A DNA stretch of 64,000 bases from Okeania sp. SIO1I7 (GTDB lineage Bacteria; Cyanobacteriota; Cyanobacteriia; Cyanobacteriales; Microcoleaceae): NCBI GenBank assembly GCA_010672585.1, contig JAAHGF010000016.1, positions 10,882 to 74,881 of the forward strand, given 5' to 3'. The position numbers were made by a program, and so were the translations under genes. Positions 10,217-19,667 of this stretch are shown here, piece by piece (positions within the stretch are counted from its first letter, which is position 1; each line of letters opens with the position of its first letter). The notes below the pieces were generated by a model. That model worked only from the letters and a program-made list of their open reading frames with translations, made no database searches and was not told where the DNA came from.

Positions 10217-10593
10217 ATAGACTTCCCTTAGGTGACAACCTATACAGATAAACAATTGGAAAACCTTTAATCATGTTTCCTAGCTTGACCATCAGTTATA
10301 GCAGTCGCCATTACTTTTAGAACATATCAAAAGCTTAAAACTCAGACAACGCAAGATTTTTCCTTCTTCCTTCTGCTATAAATTAATTTTTTTGGCGTTG
10401 GTGAAAAGAAATGTGATGTCATGTCCGGATAAGAGCGCGAACAAAAAACTTTCTCTTCTACTACTCTTTCTTCTTATTTCTTCCCTCCTGACTTCCCCTC
10501 CTGAGAGGGGGAGGGGCGAGGGGTGGGTTGACTCCTGACTCCTCAGTAATTAAGATGAATATCATATACGTGCTTCAGCAACGCCATTTTTTT
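10217..10593. other. Repeat-fragment region downstream of the Tab2-like gene
   Basis: It contains loose termini of families seen elsewhere: actcagacaacgc (10333) and cttcagcaacgcc (10573), which resemble the ends of the 7323-7733 element, and GTCATGTCCGGATAA (10418-10432), the IS630-type end. Between them are CT-rich text and two TGACTCC heptamers (10532-10545). No gene is supported. Confidence 0.45.
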
Positions 10594-11427
10594 TTATTGT
10601 AAAAGCCAAAATCCACTATAAGTCATCCCAGAATCATCTGGTTGTACTAACAGAAAATGTAACCCCTGACTATATTGTTTTCTCTCTTCATAAACTTGAG
10701 CTGCTAGTGACACTTCCTGGTCTGAAAAAGTAACAACTACCCACCGATCTACTAATCCTGCCTCTAAAATCAACCCATCAGGATCGCCAGAAATATACTT
10801 TAAAAGATATGGTTGTGCTGCTTCTAACCATTTAGCTAATCTCATAGACTGACGACCTCCGTCTATAACAACCCCTGGTATAGGAAGTGTTGAAGACAAT
10901 CCTAAATTTAAGGGTAAAAGAAATTCAGGTACTGCCAAAATAGGAATTGGGCGCTCAATAATATCCTTAATATTACCCGCAGGTAATGTAGCAAATCTCC
11001 AGCGATCGCCCCAAAAATTTTCAGCTAATGGTACAGGTGGAGGAGAATCTAATGTTAAGGGATCGTAAGATTCCCCAGTATATGTTTCCATTCCCTGATA
11101 TTGTTGCACTCTCTCCAGTAACCATTGTTTTAAAGCAGTAGTACGTCTAGTCGCTTCCACTTTTACCCCCAACACTTGAGCTGCGGTTTCAATTAAACCC
11201 AAAGATTGAGGTCGAAATACTTGAATTGTACCTGGTATCTCCTGGCCTTGACCCACTTTTCTCAGTTGCTCCACTACCCAATGGGCACTAACTTCTGGCT
11301 GGGGACAAATAGCCGTAAATTCTAGGCTACGAGTGGGAGTACAAATTAATAATTCCCATAATTGTTGGCCTTGTTTATCCTGAAGTGGACGACGATAAAA
11401 ATCTGCTTGCCAAATACTATTGTTCAT
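10594..11427 (-). CDS. Tab2/Atab2-like RNA-binding protein (DUF1092)
   Basis: 277 residues, the usual length. The N-terminal signature WQADFYRRPL and the following WELLICTPTRSLEF strand are typical of the cyanobacterial/plastid Tab2 family. In algae and plants Tab2 binds the psaB leader and is needed for photosystem I synthesis; the cyanobacterial role is presumed similar but is not shown here. No signal peptide or membrane segment, so cytoplasmic. The gene contains an HIP1 site. The upstream region is a GAAGGAA heptamer tract, with no clear ribosome binding site at the ATG. Confidence 0.85.
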   Translation of the reverse strand: MNNSIWQADFYRRPLQDKQGQQLWELLICTPTRSLEFTAICPQPEVSAHWVVEQLRKVGQGQEIPGTIQVFRPQSLGLIETAAQVLGVKVEATRRTTALKQWLLERVQQYQGMETYTGESYDPLTLDSPPPVPLAENFWGDRWRFATLPAGNIKDIIERPIPILAVPEFLLPLNLGLSSTLPIPGVVIDGGRQSMRLAKWLEAAQPYLLKYISGDPDGLILEAGLVDRWVVVTFSDQEVSLAAQVYEERKQYSQGLHFLLVQPDDSGMTYSGFWLLQ

Positions 11428-11433
11428 TTATTT

Positions 11434-11472
11434 TTGAAGGAAGAAGGAAGAAGGAAGAAGGAAGAAGGAAAG
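11434..11472. repeat. (GAAGGAA)n heptamer tract between divergent genes
   Basis: About five copies of a 7-bp unit lie in the 113-bp divergent promoter region between the Tab2-like gene and the aminotransferase gene. Confidence 0.7.
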
Positions 11473-11540
11473 TTGCCTGCTAGAATTACTCTTGGCTACA
11501 ATTAAAAAATTGTCAATATATTTATATTTGATTAGATGCT

Positions 11541-12806
11541 ATGGTCAATCCTGCCTTAAGTGAATTTGGTACAACTATGTCCCGCCTCACAGGTGTGCGG
11601 GCAATTATGGCAGATATTATTGCTACCCTACAAGTAGGCCAGGAACAGGAGTTTCTCAACTTCAGTTCAGGAAATCCCTTGGTTTTGCCAGAATTAGAAA
11701 AGTTGTGGCGGGATTGTACCACAAAATTATTGGCCAGTCCAGAATATGGGGAAGTTGTGGGGCGTTACGGTTCATCTCAGGGTTATCAACCGTTGATTGA
11801 TGCAGTTGTTAATGATTTTAACCGTCGCTATGGCCTGAATTTAAGCGATCGCAATATTTTAATTACTCCTGGTTCTCAGTCTATATATTTCTATGCTGCT
11901 AATGCTTTTGGTGGATATACGAGCAGCCAAACTCTGAAAAAAATTGTTCTACCTCTGAGTCCAGATTATACAGGTTATGGCGGAGTGAGTTTAGTTCCTG
12001 AAGCGGTGGTTGCTTATAAACCGACTCTGGAAATAGATGCTGAGTCTCATCGCTTCAAATATTGTCCAGATTTTAGTCAACTGGTCATTGATGAAAATAC
12101 TGGTTGTGTCATTTTCTCGCGCCCCTGTAATCCTACTGGTAATGTGATTAGTGCTGATGAGGTCAAGAAAATTGCAGATCGGGCTGCTATTTATGATGTG
12201 CCAGTATTTGTGGATGCTGCTTATGCTCCCCCATATCCAGGATTAAATTTTGTGGAGATGGAGCCAATATTTGGGGACAATATCTGTCATTGTATGAGTT
12301 TATCGAAAGCTGGACTTCCTGGAGAAAGAATCGGCATTGCGATTGGGGATGAAAGAATAATTGAGGTTTTACAGGCTTTCCAGACTAATATGTGTATTCA
12401 TTCTCCTCGTTATGGACAAGCGATCGCGACTGATGCAATTAATTCTGGGGCCTTGGCAGAAATTTCCACTGAAGTAATTCGGCCTTTTTACAAAAATAAG
12501 TTTTCGATTTTAGAATCAACTTTATCAAAAGCTTTACCAAAAAATTTGCCTTGGTTTCTCCATCGTTTTGAGGGAGCAATTTTTGCTTGGTTATGGTTTC
12601 AAGATTTACCAATGACTGACTGGGAACTTTATCAAAAGTTGAAGCAAGTGGGGGTTATTGTTGTGCCTGGCAGTTCTTTTTTCCCTGGTTTGCGGGAAGA
12701 GTGGTCTCATAAACAGGAGTGTATTCGGATTAGTTTAACTGCTTCTGATGAGGATATTAAAGAAGGAATGGAACGTTTAGCTAACATGATAATTTCTATT
12801 TTTTAA
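11541..12806 (+). CDS. avtA: Valine-pyruvate aminotransferase-like PLP enzyme
   Basis: 421 residues, close to E. coli AvtA (417). A fold-type I aminotransferase, here probably interconverting valine/2-oxoisovalerate with alanine/pyruvate. Seen: N-terminal substrate region with FSSGNPLVLPELE; PLP-phosphate region ITPGSQSIYFY; Asn in SRPCNPTGN; catalytic Lys256 in SLSKAGLPGERIG; C-terminal Arg in ECIRISLTA. The NPTGN and SKAGLPGERIG motifs separate it from the aspartate aminotransferase subgroup. No Shine-Dalgarno sequence at the ATG. Divergent from the Tab2-like gene. Substrate specificity is by family resemblance only. Confidence 0.8.
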   Translation: MVNPALSEFGTTMSRLTGVRAIMADIIATLQVGQEQEFLNFSSGNPLVLPELEKLWRDCTTKLLASPEYGEVVGRYGSSQGYQPLIDAVVNDFNRRYGLNLSDRNILITPGSQSIYFYAANAFGGYTSSQTLKKIVLPLSPDYTGYGGVSLVPEAVVAYKPTLEIDAESHRFKYCPDFSQLVIDENTGCVIFSRPCNPTGNVISADEVKKIADRAAIYDVPVFVDAAYAPPYPGLNFVEMEPIFGDNICHCMSLSKAGLPGERIGIAIGDERIIEVLQAFQTNMCIHSPRYGQAIATDAINSGALAEISTEVIRPFYKNKFSILESTLSKALPKNLPWFLHRFEGAIFAWLWFQDLPMTDWELYQKLKQVGVIVVPGSSFFPGLREEWSHKQECIRISLTASDEDIKEGMERLANMIISIF

Positions 12807-13039
12807 AGCACATCAGCTCACCTTATTTAATATAGCCATTATCCAAGTTAGAGTTAACAATAATGTTGCAGTTGGAGGGATTATTTCTAATAGTCTGGCT
12901 ATTGCTAATAAGATTTAGTTGAAAGCTTCTGCTATCCCTCTAGGTTGACCAGAAACTTATTAATTTGTTAAACGTATTAAGCAATTTGTAATAGCATAGA
13001 AGGCAAAAAATACATATAAATAAAAGGAGTATAAAATAT

Positions 13040-13519
13040 ATGGATGCCTCAATTTATAGTATTGCTATTGAATCAACTGCTGGAATTGCTAGACATTATT
13101 TGATTTCGTCTGACGGAAAATTTGAAAATTCGATTGGATGGGGTCTTCAAGGAATTGAATATCAAGGAAAAGGGGCAGAATTAGCAGTTGAACAAGAACA
13201 GCGAGCTTGTGAATATTTACACAAGTTTGGCAAATACAATATTCATACTAATAATTGTGAAATGTTTGCTTGGTATGTGGTTACTGGAAGAGGTTATTCT
13301 GGGCAAACTCAAGAAAAAATTCACACTGCCATTGGAGCTAAAATTGTTTCTCTTATACAACCTGTTTTGACACCTGGAGAAATAGTGAATTATCAGTATG
13401 AACAAGCAATAGTTTGTAAATTTAATGAAGACCTAGAAAAAGCAAAACTTGCTCGCTTAAAATCAGAGCAAACTATGCGTGATGATTTTTGGAAAAAAAG
13501 AGATGCCAAGGAAAATTAG
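13040..13519 (+). CDS. LRAT-like (permuted NlpC/P60 fold) protein
   Basis: 159 residues. His19 (ARHYLIS) and Cys73 in TNNCEMFAWYVVTG have the order and spacing of the catalytic His and NCE motif of LRAT/H-rev107-type enzymes, the circularly permuted NlpC/P60 fold that acts as acyltransferase or peptidase. No signal peptide, so cytoplasmic. The C-terminus is a charged helix. A ribosome binding site AAAGGAG lies 13-19 bp upstream of the ATG, rather far. Isolated; no partner gene to suggest a substrate. The family call rests on two motifs, so it is tentative. Confidence 0.55.
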   Translation: MDASIYSIAIESTAGIARHYLISSDGKFENSIGWGLQGIEYQGKGAELAVEQEQRACEYLHKFGKYNIHTNNCEMFAWYVVTGRGYSGQTQEKIHTAIGAKIVSLIQPVLTPGEIVNYQYEQAIVCKFNEDLEKAKLARLKSEQTMRDDFWKKRDAKEN

Positions 13520-13562
13520 ATTTGAGAGTAAGTTAAGTTCCTTACTGAATAATGAAGGTTTA

Positions 13563-13700
13563 AGAGCTGATTTATAAACTTAGTTAAAAGTCTTACATCA
13601 CCTAGCTTTCAGGAATTTGGGGTCTACAGAGCGATAATTTGCCAAACCTAAGTATAGCGAGAAACTCAGCCTCTTAATATTTACTTTATAAATCAGCTCT
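13563..13700. mobile_element. 138-bp MITE, perfect 16-bp termini AGAGCTGATTTATAAA
   Basis: AGAGCTGATTTATAAA (13563-13578) is perfectly inverted at 13685-13700. It abuts the interspersed repeat that follows. Confidence 0.7.
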
Positions 13701-13701
13701 A

Positions 13702-13905
13702 AAGCCTCTCCTTTAAAGGAGAAAAAAGTGGTTGTTAGCGTAGCTTCCCGTAGGGTGGGATGGCGAGGTCTCCTCGCCATATCCAATCGAACAAGAGAAG
13801 AAACAATTTTCCATTTTGCGTCAATCCTATCCGTTTTCAAGGAGAGGTAATTAATAATTAATAATTAATAATTAATAATTAATAATTAATAATTAATAAT
13901 TATTA
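13702..13905. repeat. Interspersed repeat R (copy 1) ending in (AATTAAT)n
   Basis: A roughly 150-bp repeat opens with cctctcctttaaaggaga, has a GC-rich middle (gggtgggatggcgaggtc) and ends gagaggtaatt. A heptamer tract (AATTAAT) of about seven units follows (13853-13900). Other copies: 14862-14990 (short), 23796-23972, and 48503-48715 (inverted). Every copy is joined to a different heptamer tract at the same end. Confidence 0.75.
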
Positions 13906-14027
13906 ATTGTTGAAGCATCCTAATTGTTCTTTTCAGGATTGATTTTTTTGAAGTTTAAAGATTATTCTCCTATAGAATATGCTAAAAATATAAAGATCCT
14001 ACATATTAAAAAAAAGCCACTGTAACC

Positions 14028-14729
14028 ATGATAACTGTCAAAGAAGCAAGAGAAAAAGCATTATCTTTTCTTAGTAAACAAGGACTTGAAAGAGAATTTA
14101 TTGAAAATGCTTCAGTCAAACTTGATGATGCAGAAAAATTGATTAATATCAGCCGTCAAAAAAATCCTCAAAAGGTATTAGAAATTGGCACATTTGTCGG
14201 AGTTTCCACTGCTATATTAGGATTGTGTCTGCCAGAGTCCGAAATTGTTTGTGTCGATGCCGATCTTCCTGTAGAACTTCTAAATCTTCTTTGCGTTAAA
14301 CAATTTGAAATGAACAATAAACAAACTCATTTATATTTTGTGGAAAAAGTGCTTAAACACTTTGATATTTTGACAAGATTTACCTTAAAACGAGGTTTTT
14401 TTTCTTGCGGTTTTCCCAACAAAGAAGATTTAGATAAAGTCGTAAATTATGGGATTAACCTTGAGGATAGAGAAATTATTGGTCGAGAAGTTTGTGAAGA
14501 ATATGGAAAATTCGATCTAGCATTTCTGGATGCAGATCATAGAACGGAAGCGGTCAAACAAGACCTAACATTACTTTCTAGTTATATTAAACCAGAAGGA
14601 ACAATTATTCTTCATGATGTTGGTTTAGATTATTGGGGACAACAAGTACGACAAGGTGTGGAATTGTTCTTAAAAGAACATCCTGAAAAAAAATTTAATA
14701 TTGAAGGTGAAATTGGCTTGATCTCTTAA
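14028..14729 (+). CDS. Class I SAM-dependent methyltransferase (O-methyltransferase-like)
   Basis: 233 residues. Motif I EIGTFVGVSTA (52-62), acidic residue after strand 2 (VCVDADL, 74-80), FLDADH (166-171) after the second half, then strand-5-type GTIILHDVG (191-199). This is the layout of the methyltransferase-24/caffeoyl-CoA-like O-methyltransferase group. A Cys-containing insert at 123-130 is unusual. Cytoplasmic, no membrane segment. It stands alone, with its own terminator at 14787; the substrate cannot be told. Confidence 0.75.
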   Translation: MITVKEAREKALSFLSKQGLEREFIENASVKLDDAEKLINISRQKNPQKVLEIGTFVGVSTAILGLCLPESEIVCVDADLPVELLNLLCVKQFEMNNKQTHLYFVEKVLKHFDILTRFTLKRGFFSCGFPNKEDLDKVVNYGINLEDREIIGREVCEEYGKFDLAFLDADHRTEAVKQDLTLLSSYIKPEGTIILHDVGLDYWGQQVRQGVELFLKEHPEKKFNIEGEIGLIS

Positions 14730-14786
14730 CGTTTTGTCAGCAATGAATTATTCTTAAAACTTAAAATTGGGTCAAAAATTCCAGAT

Positions 14787-14830
14787 ACCGAGTTTCTAGA
14801 ACTGTTTTAGTCAGAGACTCGGTTAATTTT
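14787..14830 (+). terminator. Rho-independent terminator of the methyltransferase gene
   Basis: ACCGAGTTTCT (14787-14797) pairs with AGAGACTCGGT (14813-14823), an 11-bp stem with one G-U pair and a 15-nt loop, followed by TAATTTTTC. It lies 58 bp after the stop codon. Confidence 0.65.
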
Positions 14831-14861
14831 TCATATCTTACCGAAAAATTGTGGGTATGTG

Positions 14862-14990
14862 CCTCCCCTTTTAAGGGGATAATAAATAAAAATTTTCATC
14901 TCTTTGTCAATCCTCTCCTTGAAAAGAAGAGGTAATTAATAATTAATAATTAATAATTAATAATTAATAATTAATAATTCATTATTGAAA
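14862..14990. repeat. Interspersed repeat R (copy 2, short) ending in (AATTAAT)n
   Basis: Contains the cctccccttttaagggga start, the tcaatcctctccttgaaa end and gaagaggtaatt, followed by about six AATTAAT heptamers. It lacks the GC-rich middle of copy 1. Confidence 0.65.
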
Positions 14991-15376
14991 GCAGCTATCT
15001 CGTTGATGAGGTACAAAGTTTATTGCTCTAGGGAACAGGGAACAGGGAATAGGGAATAGTAAATTGTTAAAGGGTTTGAGGGTTTAGAAATGTCCTGACT
15101 TTAATGCATAGCGCTATAAACCTACATATATATATAGCTAGCAGAAGAAAGAAGGAAAAATATTACGTTGTCTGAGTTTTCAGCTTGATTAAATATTGTA
15201 AATCTTAGTTCATCAATACAAAGCGAAAATTCCCTTGCTCAAAGTGAAGTTCTAAAGAAAATGAATATTTTCCCGATCAAAGCAAAGTTCTAAAGAATAA
15301 GCTATAAGTAATAATATGGTGAGGGGTCTCACCCCTCGTAGTCTCGCCATAGTTACAACTTTATCAAGGATGTCCA
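14991..15376. other. Gene-free stretch with GGGAACAG minisatellite
   Basis: It holds a short ggaacaggga(a/t) tract (15033-15059), an isolated terminus attacgttgtctgagtttt (15161-15179) resembling the end of the 7323-7733 element, and two copies of a short motif ending aaagttctaaagaa (15243-15256 and 15282-15295). No gene or RNA was recognised. Confidence 0.4.
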
Positions 15377-15958
15377 ATGCTAAAGACTTTTCCGATTGAT
15401 ACAACTCAAAACATCAATCCTCTAACTAATAACTTCAGGGTCAACAATTTCAACAATGGATATACATTCGTAGCTACTCCTGGCTATGAAAATACTGAAT
15501 TAGAATTCTTACAACTCTCAACAATGCCTAGTTGTATTCGCCTTGGTCTAGAAAACTTAAAATCCTTTGAAGTAGTAGACCATCAGTTTAAAAATTGGGG
15601 CTTAACTTTCTCTAATGCAATTGTGATCGAACCCTCAAACCCTGCTTTTGCAGTCCCTCCAGGGGTAAAAGTCTTAATGGGAGCGCCAAAAAGTGGCCTA
15701 ATAGAAATTTACTTTAAATCTCCAGTCAAGTTTGTCAGTGCAGTGGTAACCAGTTCTCGCCGAACAGTCTTGTCAGCCTATAATAAAAATGAAGAACTTC
15801 TGGCCAAAGACGAAATGTCCGCCTCAAATTTGCTTGACTCTAATTCAAATATTCCTCCAAATGCTCAATTAACTGTGAATGCCGAGAAAATTCACAAAGT
15901 TAGTTTCTATGCTTTTGACGGTCAACTAATAATTGTAGATTTGAACTTTGGCTTCTGA
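15377..15958 (+). CDS. Beta-rich protein of unknown function
   Basis: 193 residues, not recognised. ATG at 15377 with AGGA eight bases upstream. The composition is beta-strand-rich with the order 'GLTFSNAIVIEPSNPAF...PPGVKVLMGAP', 'IEIYFKSPVKFVSAVV' and 'IHKVSFYAFDGQLIIVDLNFG'. That resembles the single beta-sandwich of cyanobacterial carbohydrate-binding or surface proteins, but no signal peptide or sorting motif is visible. A possible stem-loop at 15967-16002 follows. Neighbours give no clue. Confidence 0.6.
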   Translation: MLKTFPIDTTQNINPLTNNFRVNNFNNGYTFVATPGYENTELEFLQLSTMPSCIRLGLENLKSFEVVDHQFKNWGLTFSNAIVIEPSNPAFAVPPGVKVLMGAPKSGLIEIYFKSPVKFVSAVVTSSRRTVLSAYNKNEELLAKDEMSASNLLDSNSNIPPNAQLTVNAEKIHKVSFYAFDGQLIIVDLNFGF

Positions 15959-15966
15959 AACTCCCC

Positions 15967-16002
15967 AAAAGTTCGATCGAGCTTCAAGATTTGAGAACTT
16001 TT
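15967..16002 (+). terminator. Possible terminator stem-loop
   Basis: AAAAGTTC (15967-15974) and GAACTTTT (15995-16002) form an 8-bp stem with a 20-nt loop just after the stop codon at 15958. The T run is short, so the call is weak. Confidence 0.3.
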
Positions 16003-16073
16003 CCTAACTTTTCTTAATAGTGCTATAAGTAATAAATCCATGAATAGTTTAGTACCAGGAAGAGTGTCAGAAC

Positions 16074-17321
16074 GTGTCAAATCCCAATCCTCTGTCTATA
16101 TTTGTCCCCTGGTTACATTTTCATCAACCTCCGATTTGGAATAATGGTCAACTACAGGGCAACTTAGAAAAAATGCTTGGTGGTGAAGAAAACTCTGAAG
16201 AGCATTGGAATGCTCAATGGTTTGCTCAAGCATACAAAAATCCTGCCCGTTATGCGAAACAACTCACACAAGAAGGCCATCAACCCCGGATGATGGTAGA
16301 TTACTCTGGGGTATTGCTAGAAGAAATGGCCAAGCTTTCGACCAATGGTATTTTTTCTCATCTTCACGTTGATAATGAACCAGTAGGAGATGTTATTAGT
16401 CTCTGGCGAGAAGTTCTCACAGAATATTCAGACACAATAGAATTTACTGGTAGTGCATATAGTCATTGCTATTTTCCGGCCACTCCTGAAAGAGACCATG
16501 AAGCTCAAATTATGGAATGGCGACGAGTCTTTGCCGATTTATTTGGGACAGAGGCACTATCGCGAATAAGAGGGTTTTGGTTACCGGAGATGGGTATGAC
16601 AGGAGACTCTGCTGAAGCATTGAGGTTTATACGTCTATTGAAGAAGTGCGGTTATGAATGGATTATTTTACCTAATGCAGCATTGGAACATCCTGAAGGT
16701 TGGAGTACGCCAGAGTTAGAAAATCGAGTGCATTGGTTGGTGGTAGAGTCAGGTGGTGAGTCGGAACGTATTCTCTGTGTGGTTAGGGATACGGATATGG
16801 GTATTCGACAGCAAAGCGGTCAAAATGCTGATGGTTGTATTAGTGATGTGCGATATCGTGGACAAGAAGTGGGAATGAAACCGCCTGCTTTGGTAGTGCC
16901 GACTTCTGATGGGGAAAATGGTAATGTGATGATGTTTGAATATTTTAAGAATTCTTTTGTTCCTCTGTTTCGGGAGAGTGAGCGTTGGTCTGATGTAGGT
17001 TTTTTGACTGTAAGTCAATATATCGATACGTATTTATCAGAGGGTTCAGCGACAGAGGTAAGACTTAAGTCAACAGGAGGTTCGTGGATAGGGGGTCATC
17101 AGCAATGGCAAGAAGGAGACTTAAGACAAGAGGTATTGGCAGCAGTGGAAAAGTTGAGTCAAGATTATGCCAAGGTTGTAGAGTCTGGTCAGGGGTCTGC
17201 TGAAAAAACTAGAGCGTTATTGTTGTGTGAAACCAGTTGTTTTGTTTATTGGGGTTCTGATTTTTGGGCGGAACAGGCAAAGTTATGTATTGAGTGGGCA
17301 AGCAGGGGAGTAGGGGAGTAG
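16074..17321 (+). CDS. Glycoside hydrolase family 57-type protein
   Basis: 415 residues from a GTG start, with AGGAAGAG about 10 bp upstream. The N-terminal WLHFHQPP (13-20) with two His and GFWLPEMG with Glu172, the position of the GH57 catalytic nucleophile, support a GH57 (beta/alpha)7-barrel acting on alpha-glucans. Also seen: YSHCYFP (129-134) and RDTDMGI. It is shorter than full GH57 branching or amylo enzymes. The last codons (Ser-Arg-Gly-Val-Gly-Glu-stop) lie inside a GGGGAGTA minisatellite, so the original C-terminus may have been changed by repeat growth. Confidence 0.75.
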   Translation: MSNPNPLSIFVPWLHFHQPPIWNNGQLQGNLEKMLGGEENSEEHWNAQWFAQAYKNPARYAKQLTQEGHQPRMMVDYSGVLLEEMAKLSTNGIFSHLHVDNEPVGDVISLWREVLTEYSDTIEFTGSAYSHCYFPATPERDHEAQIMEWRRVFADLFGTEALSRIRGFWLPEMGMTGDSAEALRFIRLLKKCGYEWIILPNAALEHPEGWSTPELENRVHWLVVESGGESERILCVVRDTDMGIRQQSGQNADGCISDVRYRGQEVGMKPPALVVPTSDGENGNVMMFEYFKNSFVPLFRESERWSDVGFLTVSQYIDTYLSEGSATEVRLKSTGGSWIGGHQQWQEGDLRQEVLAAVEKLSQDYAKVVESGQGSAEKTRALLLCETSCFVYWGSDFWAEQAKLCIEWASRGVGE

Positions 17322-17350
17322 GGGAGTAGGGGAGTAGGGGAGTAGGGGAG
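17300..17350. repeat. (GGGGAGTA)n minisatellite overlapping a gene end
   Basis: About six 8-bp units. The first provides the last codons and TAG stop of the GH57-type gene. Confidence 0.8.
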
Positions 17351-17520
17351 AGGGAGAGCTTACAAGTGTAAGTTTTTAACCTTCGGGGTGAGTGATAGAA
17401 CTCCGTTGCGCTGACGCGATCGCTTTTATTCATCAAAAAAATGTACTTTTTCATACAAAAAATAGCTGATTTCTCCTCCAACACTTCCAGTCACTCACCA
17501 CTTTTGCCTTGCGCGTAGCG

Positions 17521-18627
17521 CTATACTGTCTGTTTCTGCTTTTGTTTATCTTTCTGTTTGAAAGCTGACATCCCCAGGAAACTTAAACCTAATCCCAACA
17601 AACTCAATGTAGAAGTAGGTTCAGGAACAGCTTGATTATATTCAGGAACAGTTTGATTATATTCAGGAACAGTTTGATTATATTCAGAGTTTAGAGCAGA
17701 TATAGCTTCATTTGCTATTAACTGATAAAATTTTGTTGTAGGATGAATGTAATCCCAGTATAAGTATCCATCTGATATTCCATCTGGATCTGCAGGATTA
17801 ACAGTACACTTAAATTTGTTGCATTCTAACCAACTGTCTGTTACATTAGTAAAACCGAACTCACCGGGATTTTCAAGTATATTATCGAAAGTAGAGTTAA
17901 CATCTAATAATGTGATAGTCACTTCAGAAAACTCTTCCTCAAACTCAGCGATCGCTAACTCCAATTCTTGGTTATGATCATCTGTTAATTGATTGAATAT
18001 GTTTTCATCTATACCTTGGATTTTATGAAAATCTGAGTTTGTGAATGATAGCAAGTTAGGGATCAGGAAGTCACGAGCGCCTACATTATATAAATCTCGA
18101 ATACCATCGATCACATTCTCAACAGTTGTATCTACAATATTAGGAGATTTACCTGCAATATAATTTTTTGTACCGAAAAGATAATCAGTAGAACCTATCC
18201 AGAGAGTATACAGTGCATTAGAGTTAGCTGGCTGACCTTCAAGATCCCCCAGAAAAGAGTTAAGTTGTTTTCCTAAGCCACTATCTCCACTACTATTTCC
18301 ACCTTTAGCAAAATTAGCTCCATCTGAAGACTCACCACCACGAGCAGGACGATAAAAATTTACAGGATCTAAACCTAAACACGATTCTGCTAGAATATCT
18401 GCAAAAACATATCCGTTAGAAGCTCTACCCTCAAAATAAAGATCGGGTTTTTTAATAGTAACTCCGTTTGTATTTCCTGGATCTGAAAGGCTATCCCCAA
18501 AAACAAACATTTGGGAAAAGTCTAAATTGCAATTTGCAGCATAAACTGGTGCAGTGCCTATAGTTAGAGTAGATGCAGTTACAGCAAAGCTGAGTGACAC
18601 AAATTTATTCATTGATTTAAGCTGCAT
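17521..18627 (-). CDS. SGNH/GDSL esterase with PEP-CTERM sorting signal
   Basis: 368 residues. Signal peptide 1-31 ends at VYAA (an alternative start is Met6). GDSL block I VFGDSLSDPGN with Ser46; block II NFAKGGNS around 105-111; block III is GSTD rather than GxND; block V DYIHP with Asp292 and His295. The C-terminus holds VPEP (334-337), a hydrophobic helix and a Lys/Gln tail, the PEP-CTERM signal for exosortase processing. Just before it is a threefold seven-residue repeat EYNQ(T/A)VP (21-bp DNA repeat, 17625-17690). Predicted exported lipase/acylesterase; substrate unknown. Confidence 0.88.
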   Translation of the reverse strand: MQLKSMNKFVSLSFAVTASTLTIGTAPVYAANCNLDFSQMFVFGDSLSDPGNTNGVTIKKPDLYFEGRASNGYVFADILAESCLGLDPVNFYRPARGGESSDGANFAKGGNSSGDSGLGKQLNSFLGDLEGQPANSNALYTLWIGSTDYLFGTKNYIAGKSPNIVDTTVENVIDGIRDLYNVGARDFLIPNLLSFTNSDFHKIQGIDENIFNQLTDDHNQELELAIAEFEEEFSEVTITLLDVNSTFDNILENPGEFGFTNVTDSWLECNKFKCTVNPADPDGISDGYLYWDYIHPTTKFYQLIANEAISALNSEYNQTVPEYNQTVPEYNQAVPEPTSTLSLLGLGLSFLGMSAFKQKDKQKQKQTV

Positions 18628-19261
18628 TATTTTAATAGTAAATTTATTGTTTAATAATAAATTAAATTCTTAAAAAATGTCAAGTAATAATTGTTAGTGT
18701 TTTATGAAAATTCAGTAAAGATTTGTCAGTATTTTACTGGTTACATGAAGATTTGATGAAGTTGATTGATATAGTAATTTACATTTATAGATGAAGATTT
18801 GATGAAGTAGGCATTTTTTTCTTGACATGAGGGGGGGGATAATTCTTCATCCGAAAAGAAAAATAGGAATTGGTAAAATAAGGCATGAAATTTGGATTAA
18901 ATAAAGATTGATAGTAAGGAAAAAAAGCTGTTTTCAATATTTGGCTACGAAAAATCATACCATCATTTACCAACGCCGAAAAATAAAATGAACAACCACT
19001 AACATGAATCCAGAACTTCTCCCACCCACAAGTATGTGCAAATTCTTAACTTCCTGCTTCTTTGGTCTAATACCAAATCCGGGTTAAAAAAAAGGTGTAT
19101 ATATATACTATTAGTTAATACCTTTTATTATATGCGGATTTAGCTATAACTTCTGCCGTCTTGCCTTCTTCTTTAGCACTGTGAGCCCCAGAGGTTGCCA
19201 TTCCCACAACACTAACACCAATAAATAACCAGAAATTTAATCATTAATTTACCTGTTTTTT
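18628..19261. other. Gene-free stretch upstream of the esterase
   Basis: AT-rich. It holds two direct copies of ATGAAGATTTGATGAAGT (18744-18761 and 18791-18808) and an eight-G run near 18831. The esterase promoter should lie in 18630-18740. No ORF or RNA gene supported. Confidence 0.4.
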
Positions 19262-19428
19262 GGGGTTGCTGAATAAATGTATTATTTGATAGGAATCAGG
19301 ACGACTGAGTCAGTAAGTAAAAAGGAGTTTTTTGGTAACTTTAGAAGAAGAAATAGGTATAATTTGCGCTATTATTTTGGCTGGAAATTTACTTAAAGTT
19401 GAATTTCATACCTTACTTCAACAACGTC
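19262..19428. mobile_element. MITE related to the 7323-7733 element
   Basis: GGGGTTGCTGAATAAATGTAT at the left end matches the 7323 element over most of its length; the right end cttcaacaacgtc (19416-19428) is the imperfect inversion. Shared interior words are gactgagtcag, aaaggagttttt and aataggtataatttg. Confidence 0.5.
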
Positions 19429-19667
19429 AAATTTTTGATTCCATGTTCATATTTTGACTATCTATTATGGAAATTTACCAAATAACTTACACGTTTACTC
19501 AAAAGCGAAATTTTAATTTTTTTTTTGACAAAACAGAAGATTTATAGTATAATAAAAGTTTAATAATATTTCCTAACTTCTCAGATATTTTTTGCACAAC
19601 TCAAGTAGGATTGCTAGGGATAGAAAAATATATTTGAATCAGTAATACTAACCTGTGGAGTAAAATT

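Noticed and set aside
13598..13840. 80-codon minus-strand ORF
   Set aside because: It spans a MITE end and interspersed repeat R; other copies of R do not keep the frame.
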